Source: Craterostigma plantagineum
Taxonomy: Eukaryota; Streptophyta; Magnoliopsida; Lamiales; Linderniaceae
DNA: 64,000 nucleotides
Assembly: GCA_027422505.1 (NCBI GenBank)
Contig: JAPQWV010000644.1
Coordinates: 186,001 to 250,000, forward strand
Reading direction: 5' to 3'
Below the pieces are notes generated by a model. That model worked only from the letters and a program-made list of their open reading frames with translations. It was not told where the DNA came from and ran no database searches. Positions 49,462 through 59,648 of the stretch are shown here, in pieces. Within the stretch, counting starts at the first letter, position 1. The number at the start of each line of letters is the position of its first letter. Position numbers and translations under genes: made by a program.

Positions 49462-50620
49462 TTAGCGTGTTAGTGTTTCGCGAAGTCCTAGCTTGAACTC
49501 GAAGGCGCGGAGATTCCTTCGGAGGACTATTCGATCAGCTATGTGTCGATGAACTTCGTGAACTTGGAGCGGCAGTGTGGGTCTTCTTCCGAAAGTATGC
49601 GGCAAATTCTCATGAGCTTGTTTATTGGATGATGGTGAGTGTTCCAACCGAGAATTTTGCCACTTCGGAGCAGCGCAGTAGCCTCATCTTTCCCTTGTAG
49701 TTCGAGTAGGCAACCGCTGGATCATCTCCGTCGATCACATCGCCCTCTCGGTAGTCGTCCGTCGTTCTTGAAAGATGGGCGAGTCAGGTTCACCTTCTTC
49801 AGGTGTGCTCTACCGCCATCTGCAGGTCGTGGGTGGCGTAGAATTTGACTTGTCGGAGCATGTGGCGCTTGAGAGCCACATAACCATGGTGACCGGTTCA
49901 GCCCGTACGAGATGTCCCGAACTTCTGAGGACGAGTCTGAACTGCTTCATAGATTCCAGCATGTTGTACAGATCACCTAAGCGCAGATATTTGAAGTCCG
50001 CCTCGCTTACTTCACAGCAGCTCTCGTCCTGCCTCATCACCGTGAACACTGGATAGTGAACCACGTCCTTTCGACTCTTGGCGAAGGTCAGTGACTTTGC
50101 AGATGGGGGCCCGACTCATTTCCAGAGCGAGGTTTTCTTCATCGGACAGCGTCTCTTTGTGTACTTGTGGCAAAGAAGGCTCCATCGATAGAGCTTCTTC
50201 TTTTCCTCGCTCCAGTTTTGAATGTTCATCAGCTCATATTCGTTGAAGGTCGTGATGATTTGCTCCTTGCGCCGCCAGATCCTCTTCCTGATCTCCTCTT
50301 GAAATGGCGCGGTGATCTTTTATTTTCCCACGGTGCTTCTGGTATATCCGCCGTGGGCACATCCGGTTGAGCAGCAGGAGCCTCAGCTTGCTGTGCTTGA
50401 AATTGTAGGATGTTTTCGAGTTCGGCAGGTTGAGCGTCGTACTTCCTCTCCGTTCTCGTTGTCTGCAGTGTTGATTAGCGTGAGCGAGGTCTCCTTTAGC
50501 AGACGCGAGCATTTTCCACTAACTTCCTGGCTGCTACTGCATCGGCGGGTGTGACAGCCATTCATCGTTGAAGATGTAGGCCTCGATCTCGTTCTAGTGC
50601 GCAGTAGACATCCTCGGAAG
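49462..50620 (-). pseudogene. Copia-4 additional ORF, C-terminal domain
   Basis: Frame 49810-50064 has VHYPVFTVMRQDESCCEVSE, ADFKYLRLGDLYNML, matching DMPIYMVRRENEDYTELNE, ADLAYIRGEDVEQI in Copia-1. On the minus strand near 49850-49800 a THDLQMAVE-type sequence can be read. Other pieces (50234-50512) correspond to the segment before this domain. Frequent indels; no function known. Homology to Copia-1 shows that the ORF is a family trait and not a private capture. Confidence 0.65.
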
Positions 50621-51235
50621 CTACATGGAATCGGTGTTGAGAGGGGTATGGCTGTGTGTTGGCGAAGGTGTTGCGTCGGAGGAGTTTGAGGATTGTGGGG
50701 ATGGTTGTGGTGGAGATTCTGGTGGTTCGGATGAGGTGATGGTTTTGGCTAGGATGATTTGGGCGTCGGTTGGTGTAGATGTGGGGTTTGTGGTCTCTAA
50801 TGCCGATGTGACAGTTAGAGTTTCGGAGACGGTAGTAGGTGGAGGTGAGGGTGATTTGGCTGGTGACTCGGGGTTGATAGGGTGGGCTTTTTGGCTAGTG
50901 GGTTGTGAGGTTCGCGGGCGTTGTTTCAGGTGCAGAGGAGGAGGGCGGCGTCGATTGTATGGGTCCATGGGTTTGTGAGGCTTGCGGCCTATTCTCCTCC
51001 TCTCGGCGATCTTGATCATCGTCTTGATCGTCGCGCCTGATCCCGCTCGACTGCCTTGAGTGCGGCAAGTCATCGGTTGAGTCATTATCCTCTTCATTTG
51101 CTGTTCCTCCTCGTCGAGTTCCGCAATTGACTCGAATCTTGCTCGTAGGATGTAGAAGAGTTCCTTGGCGGAGATGGAGGAGAGAACAGCTTCAGCGTCC
51201 ACATTTTGAGTTGGTGGTGGCGTCTCCGGGGCCAC
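50621..51235 (-). CDS. Copia-4 additional ORF, helical and Pro-rich middle part
   Basis: 204 codons. The start AVLSSISAKELFYILRARFE is a helix corresponding to VPIPELIDVLLARLRT of Copia-1. It is followed by an EEEQQMKRIM helix, a basic patch (AERRRIGRKPHKP) and a long Pro/Ser/Thr-rich tail (PESPAKSPSPPPTTVSE). The tail is probably disordered. Function unknown. Confidence 0.55.
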   Translation of the reverse strand: MAPETPPPTQNVDAEAVLSSISAKELFYILRARFESIAELDEEEQQMKRIMTQPMTCRTQGSRAGSGATIKTMIKIAERRRIGRKPHKPMDPYNRRRPPPLHLKQRPRTSQPTSQKAHPINPESPAKSPSPPPTTVSETLTVTSALETTNPTSTPTDAQIILAKTITSSEPPESPPQPSPQSSNSSDATPSPTHSHTPLNTDSM

Positions 51236-51570
51236 ACCTTTGCCTTTGTCGATGGTGGACGCATCGAGACGCGCGTAGACTTATCGAGGATAGACGTCTC
51301 AAGAGTCTTTGCAAACTCTTGAAGACGAGTCTCTAACGCGGTCTCTGTCACGAACTGGGGTAAGTTTAACAAGTTGAAATCACGAAGAATTCCAACTGTC
51401 ACCGAATCGGAGAAGATAGCCGATCGGCCGCCCGTTTGCACATGACGGGAAAAGACGGGGTCACTCAGACTTCCCGTTGGCATCATCGATGAGATAGACT
51501 CAATCGAATGATGGCCTAGGCTCACGGTTGTTGTGATGTTGGCCGTGCTAGGTCTTCCGCTCTCAGTCAC
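51094..51570 (-). CDS. Copia-4 additional ORF, segment upstream of the middle part
   Basis: 158 codons with SLGHHSIESISSMM, SRHVQTGGRSAIFS and LETRLQEFAKTLETSIL. The equivalents in Copia-1 are TLGHQSEFVSALMT, SSPVQTGGTSVPS and LAEFAKDLEDTI. The order of motifs is the same, so both come from one ancestral protein. After about residue 105 the frame is wrong. Confidence 0.5.
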   Translation of the reverse strand: MTESGRPSTANITTTVSLGHHSIESISSMMPTGSLSDPVFSRHVQTGGRSAIFSDSVTVGILRDFNLLNLPQFVTETALETRLQEFAKTLETSILDKSTRVSMRPPSTKAKVWPRRRHHQLKMWTLKLFSPPSPPRNSSTSYEQDSSQLRNSTRRNSK

Positions 51571-52195
51571 AGAGACACACCGAGCGTTCTGACAGAATCA
51601 CGAAGACTCTGTAGTGCGGAAAAGGTGTATGTGTCCTAGAAACGTAAGAAATCATGGGGACTGAGGGCACTATACTCGATGTGCATGAAGAGGATGCAGT
51701 CTGAGGCGAGGGAACTGCTTGATTCAACATCGACTATCTCCAAGCGGGATGTTGATGGCATACGTGGCTCCTCGTGGAATGAAATATCTTCCTGTAGAAG
51801 GAAGATAAGTGGATTGGTGGAGTCGTTTGCGTGGTGAGCCAGATGCCACGTCTTCTACTCGGGAGGTGAACACACCTTACCTCCTGTACCTATTGGTTCG
51901 CTCGGCTTATTTGTGGCTGAGGAGGTCGATCGTGTTTTTTGTTTCGATCGACGCTCCGTGGGGCGGCTTACGTCATCCTCTCGCGACCGTTTTTTCGGGA
52001 GCACGGGTGGAAGAGGATGCGGCGCGGCGCGACTCGATCCTATCTATCATAATAGGTCGAACCACTATCGAGGCGCAGATAGCACCAGTATCGTCTACTT
52101 TCATCTCCGTATTCATCTTCCTGAGATCAATCAAACTTGAGAAAGAGCAAATCGATAAATAAGAGATGGAACCATACGATTTTCGACTCAAAGTG
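51571..52195 (-). other. Copia-4 additional ORF remnant, frame-broken
   Basis: Contains the block TTCTACTCGGGAGG and CTCCTGTACCTATTGGTTCG, equal to 9794-9845 of Copia-1. No clean frame. It ends at the chromovirus LTR. Confidence 0.5.
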
Positions 52196-55001
52196 TCAGG
52201 ACCGTCGTCCCGCCCTCGTATTCCATTTTAATTCTAAGTGTTAATGCTTTGTTATCGTGCGAATACGTAGAAATGCGAATAAATTTTTCCTTTAAAACGT
52301 GCATGCGGAAGTCTTATATACATGTTCAAAAGTATATTCGTAATTCATTTACGAATCATCGAAATCGTGTTTACACAAAATACAAGTGTTGTGTGTGTGT
52401 GCAGCCAAAAGCTCCCTATGCGCCCGGCCTTCACAGGTCGTCATCCATACACACTCCCACCTCAAAAGCAGTCGGATTGCGTCAAAAAGATCGGCCTCGC
52501 GTAAAAGTCAGAATCACGACCGTGATCGTCAGTACCTACAACACGTAACATAAACAATGAGCCACCGAGGCTCAGTAAGCAGAAATTATGCATGAATGCA
52601 CGTGTCCTAACGACCGACAATCCACGCCGTCGTTTCCAAACGCTCGTACTCTTTTCTCATACTCGTACTCTTTCTTTCGCTCTTACTCTTTTCCTATACT
52701 CTTATCTCTTACGGGCCCTCGGCATTCAATTCCCAGCCTCTTAATTCGGCCGTATCGTACGGAGTATATTCCCAGCCTCTTATTCAGCCTTATCGTACGG
52801 AGTATTTACCCAGCCTCTTATTCAGGCCTTATCGTACGGGGTATTTACCAGCCTCCTATTCAGGCCTTATCGTACGGGGTATTTACCCAGCCTCTTATTC
52901 AGCCTTATCGTACGGAGTATTACCCAGCCTCTTATTCAGGCCTTATCGTACGGGTATTTACCCAGCCTCCTATTCAGGCCTTATCGTACGGGGTATTTAC
53001 CCAGCCTCTTATTCAGGCCTTATAGGCTGCATAGGGGAAGCCGTGACTCTTCATTCGAGTCGACACAAACGCCAATATCGGCGAATATACGTCGCACACA
53101 GGCGATCTCATGCACGCTCATACCTCGCTCCTCACGTACTATTCATGCGTGCAAGTGCTCATGCTGTGCTCATGTACGTATACAAATCATACTATCATAC
53201 ATAGAAATAAATCATATTATAAATACGCATTTCATAGAAAATACACGAGCACGTAATTCACTTAATTGGACGCAGGCAAGTTACGTGTCGTAGTTGAATT
53301 CTACTACTTACTTGTCGTCCAAGCGAAGTAGTGTTCTCCCGTTTGCTCCTATCGTACGACCTTTTAAATAAAAATTATTGGAGTATTAGTACTTGTTTCC
53401 TTGGCTGATTCGTCGGGATAATTAAATTCCGTCTTGTTAATTATTTGGACTTGTACAATTCTCTAGACTCCAAGTCACTTGATTTACGTCTTATTAATTT
53501 CCTAAGTTAGTTGATTTTTATACTAAGTCATGTTAGAATTAATTTGTTCTAACTCATATGTGTCTCGGCGAAAGTAACTTGATTCTACTAGGTTCATTTG
53601 ATTGAATTCTTCCAATTGAATTTCTAATTTTTCACACGAGTTTCGCCCCCGACTCAATTTAATAAAATTGATGTACTCTAAACCCTAGTTTCGATCGATA
53701 GTCACATTTAATAACCACTTTCGATCACACTCATTGCCAAACCCTAATTTCCAATTTGTCATTCAATGTGCATTGGTTTCGCCCGAAAGTGGATGAGTTT
53801 CGCCGAGTTCTTATGTCATCATGCTATCATCCTTAGTTTCGATCGAAACTTATATGTGTAGGGCTAATTTTAAATCGATTTGGTGGCTTTAGGTAAGTTT
53901 CGCCGAGATTTCTTTCGTCGAAACCCTATTTAACTAGCTAATTTCAATTGATTCTAGGTTTTTCGCTCGATTCCAATCCCAATTGAGTTAGTGTTTCGCC
54001 GTGTCTTATGTCATCATTGATGTCATGTAGGTTTCGATCGAAACCATGCAAAGAGTTTGGCCACTTTCGATCGATTGCATGGGTTGGGTTTGAGTTTCGA
54101 TCGAAACTCAACACTTATTGGATTTACTTATTCAAAATTAATTCAATTTAGAGCTTAGATCATAAATCCTATCGCCCGAAACCCTAAAATTAATTTCCCA
54201 CTTTCGATGGAAACATATTTCTACACTTTCGATCGAAAGTGTTCATTCCATCGAAACTTCTTTCTTCCCCAAGTTTCCAGTCGAAAACTTCTGCATTTCA
54301 TCCCTTCTTGTTTGCCTAAATTATGTGCTTCCTCTTATAACAGATTATCTAAGTTCACAGTTGCACATGTAATAACTTCTAACACTGATTCATTAAAATG
54401 GGGACTCTATTACGGGCTTAATTTCTGCATTTAGGGCTTCTTCAAAATTTTCCCCAACTACTTGCCATTAATGCCATTAATACTTCCAACTACACTTAGG
54501 GTACGAATTTAAAAGCTTAAAGGAGGGTATTTCACTTACAAATCTCGAAATCCTTAGCTAGTGGGAGTGCTCTTGGTTGTTCGATTTTTGTCTCGCGCTC
54601 CTTCTCCTTCTTCTTTGCTTTCGTTAGTTTTGGTGTGGTTAAAGTGTTAAGTTAGATATTTCTTTAGTATTATTGGATAAGGTATGGGCTTTCCTAGTTT
54701 TAGGGAGAATTGTTCCCCAATTGGGCCTTTCTCATAAGTTGGGCCTAAAATATTAATTCTAGTCCAACAACAATTGATCCTAGCCCAATCTATCATTTTC
54801 CATTTCCTTGAATTTACCCTTCCAAATTAGGGTTCATAATGGACCCGAAGTCCTTCGCACTTATTTGCACATAATTCTCATAGCACTCACGAGCATAAAA
54901 TTCATAACTTCACATACGCATTTAACATATACAAAACTATCACGTACAACATACATGTAATTATCGGCCGACCTAATTTCCGGGGGACCGGGGTCCTACA
55001 T
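52196..55001 (-). repeat. 3' LTR of the chromovirus
   Basis: TGTCAGGACC to GGGTCCTACA, 2806 bp. It contains a seven-unit tandem array (52732-53023) and CpG modules at 53570-54250 (TTTCGATCGAAA near 53839, 54034 and 54102). It lies next to the polypurine tract. Confidence 0.93.
52732..53023 (+). repeat. 39-bp tandem array in the 3' LTR
   Basis: Seven and a half units of about 39 bases built around TTATCGTACGGGGTATTTAC and CCAGCCTCTTATTCAGG. The variants alternate A, A, G, G, A, G, G at the CGG[A/G]GT position, so units 2-4 and 5-7 look like a three-unit higher-order repeat. The same order is found at 60185-60480. Confidence 0.93.
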
Positions 55002-55020
55002 CCTCCCCCCCTTAAGGAGG
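55002..55020 (-). promoter_or_regulatory. chromovirus polypurine tract
   Basis: The + strand TCCTCCCCCCCTTAAGGAG is purine-rich on the element strand (CTTAAGGGGGGGAGGA) and borders the 3' LTR, the normal primer of plus-strand synthesis. Confidence 0.85.
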
Positions 55021-55035
55021 ATTTCGCCCCCGAAA

Positions 55036-56040
55036 TCAGCCCGTGTGAAACAACTCGGGGTAACGAACTCTCATTTCGTCCTCCCGTTCCCATGTGGCTT
55101 CTTCCGTGGACTGGTTTCGCCACAGTATTTTCACTAAGGGAATATCCTTATTCCTAAGCTTCTTAGTCTCGTACATCAATACTTCCACCGGAATCTCCTC
55201 GTAACTCAGATCCGCTTCAGTTGCTGATGTAGGGGACTCATTTCCTAGCACGTGGTTCGGATCAGCTAAGTACTTCCGTAGGGTTGAGATGTGGAACACG
55301 TCATGCACCTGCGCCAATGACGTAGGCAGCTCCAATTGGTATGCTACCTCGCCTACTCTTTTCAGTATCCTAAATGGTCCTATGTACCTAGGACTTAGCT
55401 TTCCTTTCTTTCCGAACCGTTTTACGCCCTTCATCGGCGATACTTTTACAAACACCATGTCGCCTTTCATCAAATTCCAATGGTCGACGTCTTCGATCTG
55501 CGTAGCTCTTCTGTCGATTTGTGCCGTTCGCATTCTTTCTCGTATCATAGAAATGGCTTCCGTCATTTCTCGTACTATATCGGGGCCTAGCATCGCCCGT
55601 TCTCCGACCTCGTCCCAATGTACTGGGGACCGGCACCTACGCCCATACAGTGCTTCGTACGGTGCCATCCCGATGGTGACGTGGTAGCTGTTATTGTACG
55701 AGAACTCGATCAGTGGGAGGTACTTACTCCAATTTCCTTTGAAATCGAGTACGCATGCTCGCAGCATGTCCCCCAATGTCTGTATCGTACGTTCGGATTG
55801 ACCGTCCGTCTGCGGATGGTAGGCGGTACTAAAGGACAACTTCGTTCCCATCGCCTTTTGCAAACTCGTCCAGAATTTCGAAAGAAATCTGGAGTCGCGA
55901 TCCGAGACTATCGACGAGATGGAACGCCGTGCAGTCGCACCTATCTCCTGAATATAGAGCTCCGCGTACCGTTCCATGGAATACGTCATGCTAATTGGCA
56001 GAAAGAAAATGGGCAGTCTTGTTAATCGATCGACGATCAC
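55036..56040 (-). CDS. chromovirus integrase core and chromodomain-like tail
   Basis: 334 codons without a stop. The integrase core has VDRLTRLPIFFLPI after the first Asp, VSDRDSRFLSKFW with the second Asp, and STAYHPQTDGQSERTIQTL with the catalytic Glu, then GMAPYEALYGRRCRSP. The GPY/F region follows (GKLSPRYIGPFRILKRVG and YQLELP). The last 50 residues (YETKKLRNKDIPLVKILWRN and EEATWEREDEMR, YPELF) match the reduced chromodomain of Tekay-type chromoviruses, thought to guide insertion to heterochromatin. Ends shortly before the polypurine tract. Confidence 0.95.
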   Translation of the reverse strand: MIVDRLTRLPIFFLPISMTYSMERYAELYIQEIGATARRSISSIVSDRDSRFLSKFWTSLQKAMGTKLSFSTAYHPQTDGQSERTIQTLGDMLRACVLDFKGNWSKYLPLIEFSYNNSYHVTIGMAPYEALYGRRCRSPVHWDEVGERAMLGPDIVREMTEAISMIRERMRTAQIDRRATQIEDVDHWNLMKGDMVFVKVSPMKGVKRFGKKGKLSPRYIGPFRILKRVGEVAYQLELPTSLAQVHDVFHISTLRKYLADPNHVLGNESPTSATEADLSYEEIPVEVLMYETKKLRNKDIPLVKILWRNQSTEEATWEREDEMRVRYPELFHTG

Positions 56041-56080
56041 CCAAATCGCGTCATGCCCCTTGGCATTCTTCGGCGCCCCA

Positions 56081-56389
56081 CTACAAAGTCCATGGTATGT
56101 TATCCCATTTCCATTCCGGAATGGGTAACGGTTGTAAGGTTCCCGCCGGCCTTTGATGCTCGGCCTTAATCTGCTGGCACGTCAGGCATTGACTCACGAA
56201 AGTCGCGATGTCCTTTTTCATGCCTGGCCACCAGTAGTTCTCCTTTATGCCTCTGTACATCTTCGTTGCTCCGGGATGTACCGAGTATGCCGTAGCATGT
56301 GCTTCCGTCATTATTAGCCGTCGTAGTTCGGTGTCGTCTGGCACATACAACCGATTCTTGAAATACAATCGTCCGTCTTCCCGTATCAT
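56081..56389 (-). CDS. chromovirus integrase zinc-binding domain
   Basis: The frame reads DGRLYFKNRLYVPDD, LIMTEAHATAYSVHPGATKM, then YRGIKENYWWPGMKKDIATF and CLTCQQIKAEHQRPAG: the H-H-C-C zinc finger ahead of the core (H-x3-H-like, C-x2-C). It should join 55036-56040; an indel lies near 56040-56090, where the first catalytic Asp is expected. Confidence 0.92.
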   Translation of the reverse strand: MIREDGRLYFKNRLYVPDDTELRRLIMTEAHATAYSVHPGATKMYRGIKENYWWPGMKKDIATFVSQCLTCQQIKAEHQRPAGTLQPLPIPEWKWDNIPWTL

Positions 56390-56578
56390 GAGGTCTCCAG
56401 TCGGTTGTTTGGTTGTGCCTCCTTAATCTTCGCATACAACTCGTCCGCTCCTAGCGCTGTCTTAATTTGCTCCAACAACGTCGGTTGCAAAGTTAAGCCG
56501 CTAGCTGCGCCTCAACTTCGCCTAACCGTACGACTTCTACTTCTAGCAGTTGCAGTTCTGCACTAACTGCTTTTCGGC

Positions 56579-56878
56579 TTAGGCATCGGCTACTATGTTT
56601 GCCTTGCCTGGGTGGTAGTTGATTACGCAGTCGTAGTCCTTGACCAACTCTAACCACCTTCTTTGCCTCATATTTAGCTCCTTTTGCGTAAAGAAGTACT
56701 TGAGGCTCTTGTGGTCAGTGTATATCTCACACCGCTCTCCATAAAGGTAATGCCTCCAGATCTTGAGAGCAAAGACCACTGCCGCCAATTCTAAATCGTG
56801 CGTCGGGTAATTCTTCTCGTACTCTTTCAGTTGACGAGAGGCGTATGCTACTACATTCCGTTCTGCATTAGCACACAC
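56579..56878 (-). CDS. chromovirus RNase H
   Basis: [20 protein letters not shown] with the catalytic Glu and Asp neighbourhood, [39 protein letters not shown] and [13 protein letters not shown] with the last Asp. The domain is whole except for the upstream D-A-S block, which lies out of frame near 56880-56910. A TAG follows A-D-A at 56579, where L-S-R-K would continue. Confidence 0.92.
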   Translation of the reverse strand: MCANAERNVVAYASRQLKEYEKNYPTHDLELAAVVFALKIWRHYLYGERCEIYTDHKSLKYFFTQKELNMRQRRWLELVKDYDCVINYHPGKANIVADA

Positions 56879-57435
56879 CCTAACCCGTTCTTCGACGCAT
56901 CGCTATAGACGGTAAATCCTCCAGTTCCCGAAGGTATTGTGAGAACTGGGGCCGTCGTAAGCCTTTCTTTCAGCTCTTGGAAGCTCCGTCCACATTCTAC
57001 GGTCCACTGAAAAGGCGTATTCTTCTTGGTCAGCCTCGTCAGTGTCGAGTGCTATCTTTGAGAAGTCCTTTATGAACTTCCTATAGTATCCTGCCAGACG
57101 AGGAAGCTTCGTATTTCCGTTACGTTCGTCGGCCTGGGCCAATTACTAATAGCTTCTATCTTCTTCGGGTCCACAGAGATTCCTCTCCTGACACTATATG
57201 CCCCCAAGAAGGCGACTTGGTCGAGCCAAAATTCGCACTTCTTGAACTTGGCGTATAGTTGCTTCTCCCGTAGTATTCCTAGAACTGTCCTCAGGTGTTC
57301 TTCGTGCTCCTCCTTCGTTTCGAGTAGATTAGGATGTCATCAATGAAGACGATGACAAACCTATCTAAGTATGGCTTGAAACCCGGTTCATCAAGTCCAT
57401 AAAAGCTGGCGGGCGCATTAGTCAGCCGAATGGCA
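56879..57435 (-). pseudogene. chromovirus RT, palm and thumb
   Basis: On the minus strand [10 protein letters not shown] (catalytic FIDD box) is readable near 57330-57355 and [15 protein letters not shown] near 57050-57100. Frame changes occur at least at 57300, 57420 and 57130, so no long frame survives. It is the region between 57436-57949 and RNase H. Confidence 0.8.
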
Positions 57436-57949
57436 TCACCAGAAATTCGTAGTGGCCATAACGGGTACTAAAGGCCGTCTCGGGATGTCTTCCTTCCGGA
57501 TCCTTAGTTGGTGATAGCCCGATCTTAAGTCGATCTTGGAGAAGACCGTTGCACCTTGCAGTTGATCGAATAGATCGTCTATCCTAGGGAGTGGGTACTT
57601 GTTCTTGATCGTCAACTTGTTCAACTCCCGGTAGTCTATGCATAATCTCATGGATCCGTCTTTCTTTTTCACGAATAGCACCGGCGCTCCCCAAGGAGAG
57701 AAACTCGGCTGTATGAACTCCTTCTGCATGAGTTTCGTCGAGTTGATCCTTTAATTCCTTCATCTCCGTCGGTGCTAGCCGATAGGGCGTCTTAGATACT
57801 GGTGCCGCTCCAGGTACCAGATCTATTGCAAAACCTATTTCCCGTTCGGGTGGTAGTCCCGGTAACTCCTCGGAAATACATCGTGGAAGTCCTTCACTAT
57901 TGGTACTTCCTCGAGTTTCGGGAGGCGTTCTCTTCTGACTTGATAGCAA
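57436..57949 (-). CDS. chromovirus RT, fingers and palm
   Basis: Two overlapping frames. 57584-57949 carries [20 protein letters not shown] and [20 protein letters not shown]; 57436-57729 carries [60 protein letters not shown] and RSGYHQLRI. These are motifs 1-3 of Ty3/gypsy RT with the first catalytic Asp in FSKIDL. A frameshift lies near 57730, after the DQLDE block. Confidence 0.93.
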
Positions 57950-58211
57950 ATACCAGGTAGGCTTCGCATCCTGACCTGATCAGTCGTTGAGCTTTCAACG
58001 CTGATATCCTAGGCATCATAATTCCCTTGCTAGTTCCTACGAACTTAAGAGATTCATTTCCGTCCATGTTGAGTGTGACTATCTTGCGGTGGCAGTCTAT
58101 GACGGCTCCGTACTTCGATAGCCAATCCATTCCAAGGATCACCTCATAATCATTCATAGGGATAATTATGAGGTCTATGGGCAGTTCCTTGTCCCCGATT
58201 ACTATTGGCAA
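57897..58211 (-). CDS. chromovirus protease C-terminal part and RT lead-in
   Basis: The frame reads [20 protein letters not shown] and [20 protein letters not shown], the conserved end of the chromovirus aspartic protease (the I-L-G-M-D-W-L motif), then the linker to RT. It is separated from the active-site part at 58202-58693 by a frameshift near 58205. Confidence 0.9.
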   Translation of the reverse strand: MPIVIGDKELPIDLIIIPMNDYEVILGMDWLSKYGAVIDCHRKIVTLNMDGNESLKFVGTSKGIMMPRISALKAQRLIRSGCEAYLVFAIKSEENASRNSRKYQ

Positions 58212-58693
58212 TCCCGTAAAACTTGATTAGTTTGGGTGGGATTCCCGTTCGGAACTGTTACCCTAAATTCGCACTCAGCTCGGTGAGGCGTGACTCCTAC
58301 TCTTGCGACATACTTAACGGATGCAAATGAATGAGTCGCCCCCGAGTCGACTAGGATGCATGTGGGGGTCTGGTAAACGAGGAGGGTACCTGTCACCACG
58401 GCCGGGTTATTTTTTGCTTCCTCAGAGGTTATAGTGTAGACCTGGCCGGTACCCTTGGAGGTTCTATCGGGTTCCCAGCTTGGCTTCCGGATCCACCTTC
58501 CGGACATGCCCTCGAATAATGGCCGTCTTGCCACACTTGTAGCAAACGGCGTTCTGGGAGTTGCAGACTCCCGGGTGTCTCCGTGCGCATTTCGGGCATA
58601 CGGGTAGATCCAGCTGGGGTCTCCCCTGGTTGGGCTTGAACTGCGGGGGTGGTCCTGGTCGATTCTGCAGTCCCTGTTTCCCTTCATTGGCAA
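58202..58693 (-). CDS. chromovirus zinc-knuckle region and protease active site
   Basis: The second half reads GTLLVYQTPTCILVDSGATH, SFASVKYV: D-S-G-A active site near 58350. The first half is out of frame for gag; in the neighbouring frames two zinc fingers can be seen near 58510-58610 (CPKCARRHPGVC, then CYKCGKT followed after one missing base by GHYSRACP). Paired knuckles of this form are typical of Tekay/Del gag. Confidence 0.88.
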   Translation of the reverse strand: MPMKGNRDCRIDQDHPRSSSPTRGDPSWIYPYARNAHGDTRESATPRTPFATSVARRPLFEGMSGRWIRKPSWEPDRTSKGTGQVYTITSEEAKNNPAVVTGTLLVYQTPTCILVDSGATHSFASVKYVARVGVTPHRAECEFRVTVPNGNPTQTNQVLRDCQ

Positions 58694-59489
58694 CGAATTG
58701 CCGCTTCGGATTGCTTCCGCTCCCCTGCGGCCCTTGTGCGAACTTGCGCTTAGCTTCTTGGGCGCGAGCTATCTAGACTCGGCCTGCTCCGCCACGAGCG
58801 CTCTCTCAGCCACTTGTGCATACGTGGCCCTTGCACCCCAGCCATACTCACATCCCGATACAGTTCGGGCTTCAACCCCTCCATGAACCGCTCAATCTTG
58901 AGCGCGTCCGTGCTAAACCATATGAGCAGCGAACCTTGAAAGCTGCTCGAACTTCCTAATGTACTCCGCCACGGTCATGGTTCCTTGGCGGAGGTTGATG
59001 AACTCATTCATCCGCTGGGCTCTGACCGGGGCGGTGTAGTACTTTCCTCTGAAGATTTCCTTAAACCGGTCCCAGCTCATCGTTAGTGGGTTCTCGATGG
59101 CTGAGACGGTGTCCCACCAATGTCCGGCGCTCCCCCTCAGCAGGTAGGCAGCGCACAGGACCTTCTCCGCCTCCGGGGTGCGGCTGTGCTGGAACATGTT
59201 CTCCAGCGTTCTCAGCCAATCCTCTGCGGAGGTGGGGTCTGCAGCATCCTCAAACAGTGGAGGATTGAGCTTTCTGAACCTCTCCCCGATCATCTCGATT
59301 CGTTCCGGTGGGGGAGGTAGATTGGCTGATTGCCCACCAGCATTTTGTGCTGGATCAGCTGCTGAATCTGGGCCGACTGTTGCCGGACCAGCTCAGTCAG
59401 CTGCAGGATGGTAGCATCCCGACTGTCAGGGGGGTTATTAGTGTCCCTACCCTGATCAGATTCCTGCTTCCTTCTCCTCTAAGTCTTAC
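58694..59489 (-). pseudogene. chromovirus Gag
   Basis: Frame 58913-59293 has the retrotransposon gag domain: FRKLNPPLFEDAADPTSAED, WLRTLENMFQHSRTPEAEKV, AAYLLRGSAGHWWDTV, FKEIFRGKYYTAPVRAQRMN and EFINLRQGTMTVAEYIRKFE. Upstream in another frame is a glutamine-rich helix (LTELVRQQSAQIQQLIQHKM), so an indel lies near 59290-59310. Downstream the frame stops at 58913 and continues in another frame to the knuckles. It forms the particle shell. Confidence 0.88.
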
Positions 59490-59633
59490 CATTTTCTCAA
59501 CCTATCCTGATAATTTCTAAGGCCAATAAATCAAACCATACAAGTAATTCACATAACATGGTACTTACAAGCAAGGCCGCTTCCGTGCTTTTGAGTGTGT
59601 GTGTATGGACAGTCTACAAGACCTGTGACCGAA

Positions 59634-59645
59634 GCTCTGATACCA
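59634..59645 (-). promoter_or_regulatory. chromovirus primer-binding site
   Basis: GCTCTGATACCA is the exact reverse complement of the initiator Met-tRNA primer site TGGTATCAGAGC. Three bases separate it from the 5' LTR. Confidence 0.92.
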
Positions 59646-59648
59646 CTC

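Larger units (their letters stand above)
49104..52195 (-). mobile_element. Copia-4, 3' part with additional ORF
   Basis: Minus strand. A 300-bp 3' LTR (49104-49403), a polypurine tract, and 2.7 kb of decayed additional ORF homologous to 7373-9870 of Copia-1. The rest (RNase H to the 5' LTR) is missing; at 52196 the chromovirus LTR begins. Both elements share landmarks such as CGTTTGCACA (9289; 51431) and CTTCTACTCGGG (9794; 51852). Confidence 0.75.

Noticed and set aside
52588..53025. A 145-codon open frame with repeated Tyr/Pro-rich units, and its partner frames at 60038-60500
   Set aside because: These frames arise from the 39-bp tandem array inside the chromovirus LTRs. A unit length divisible by three keeps a frame open. 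No start context or family match.
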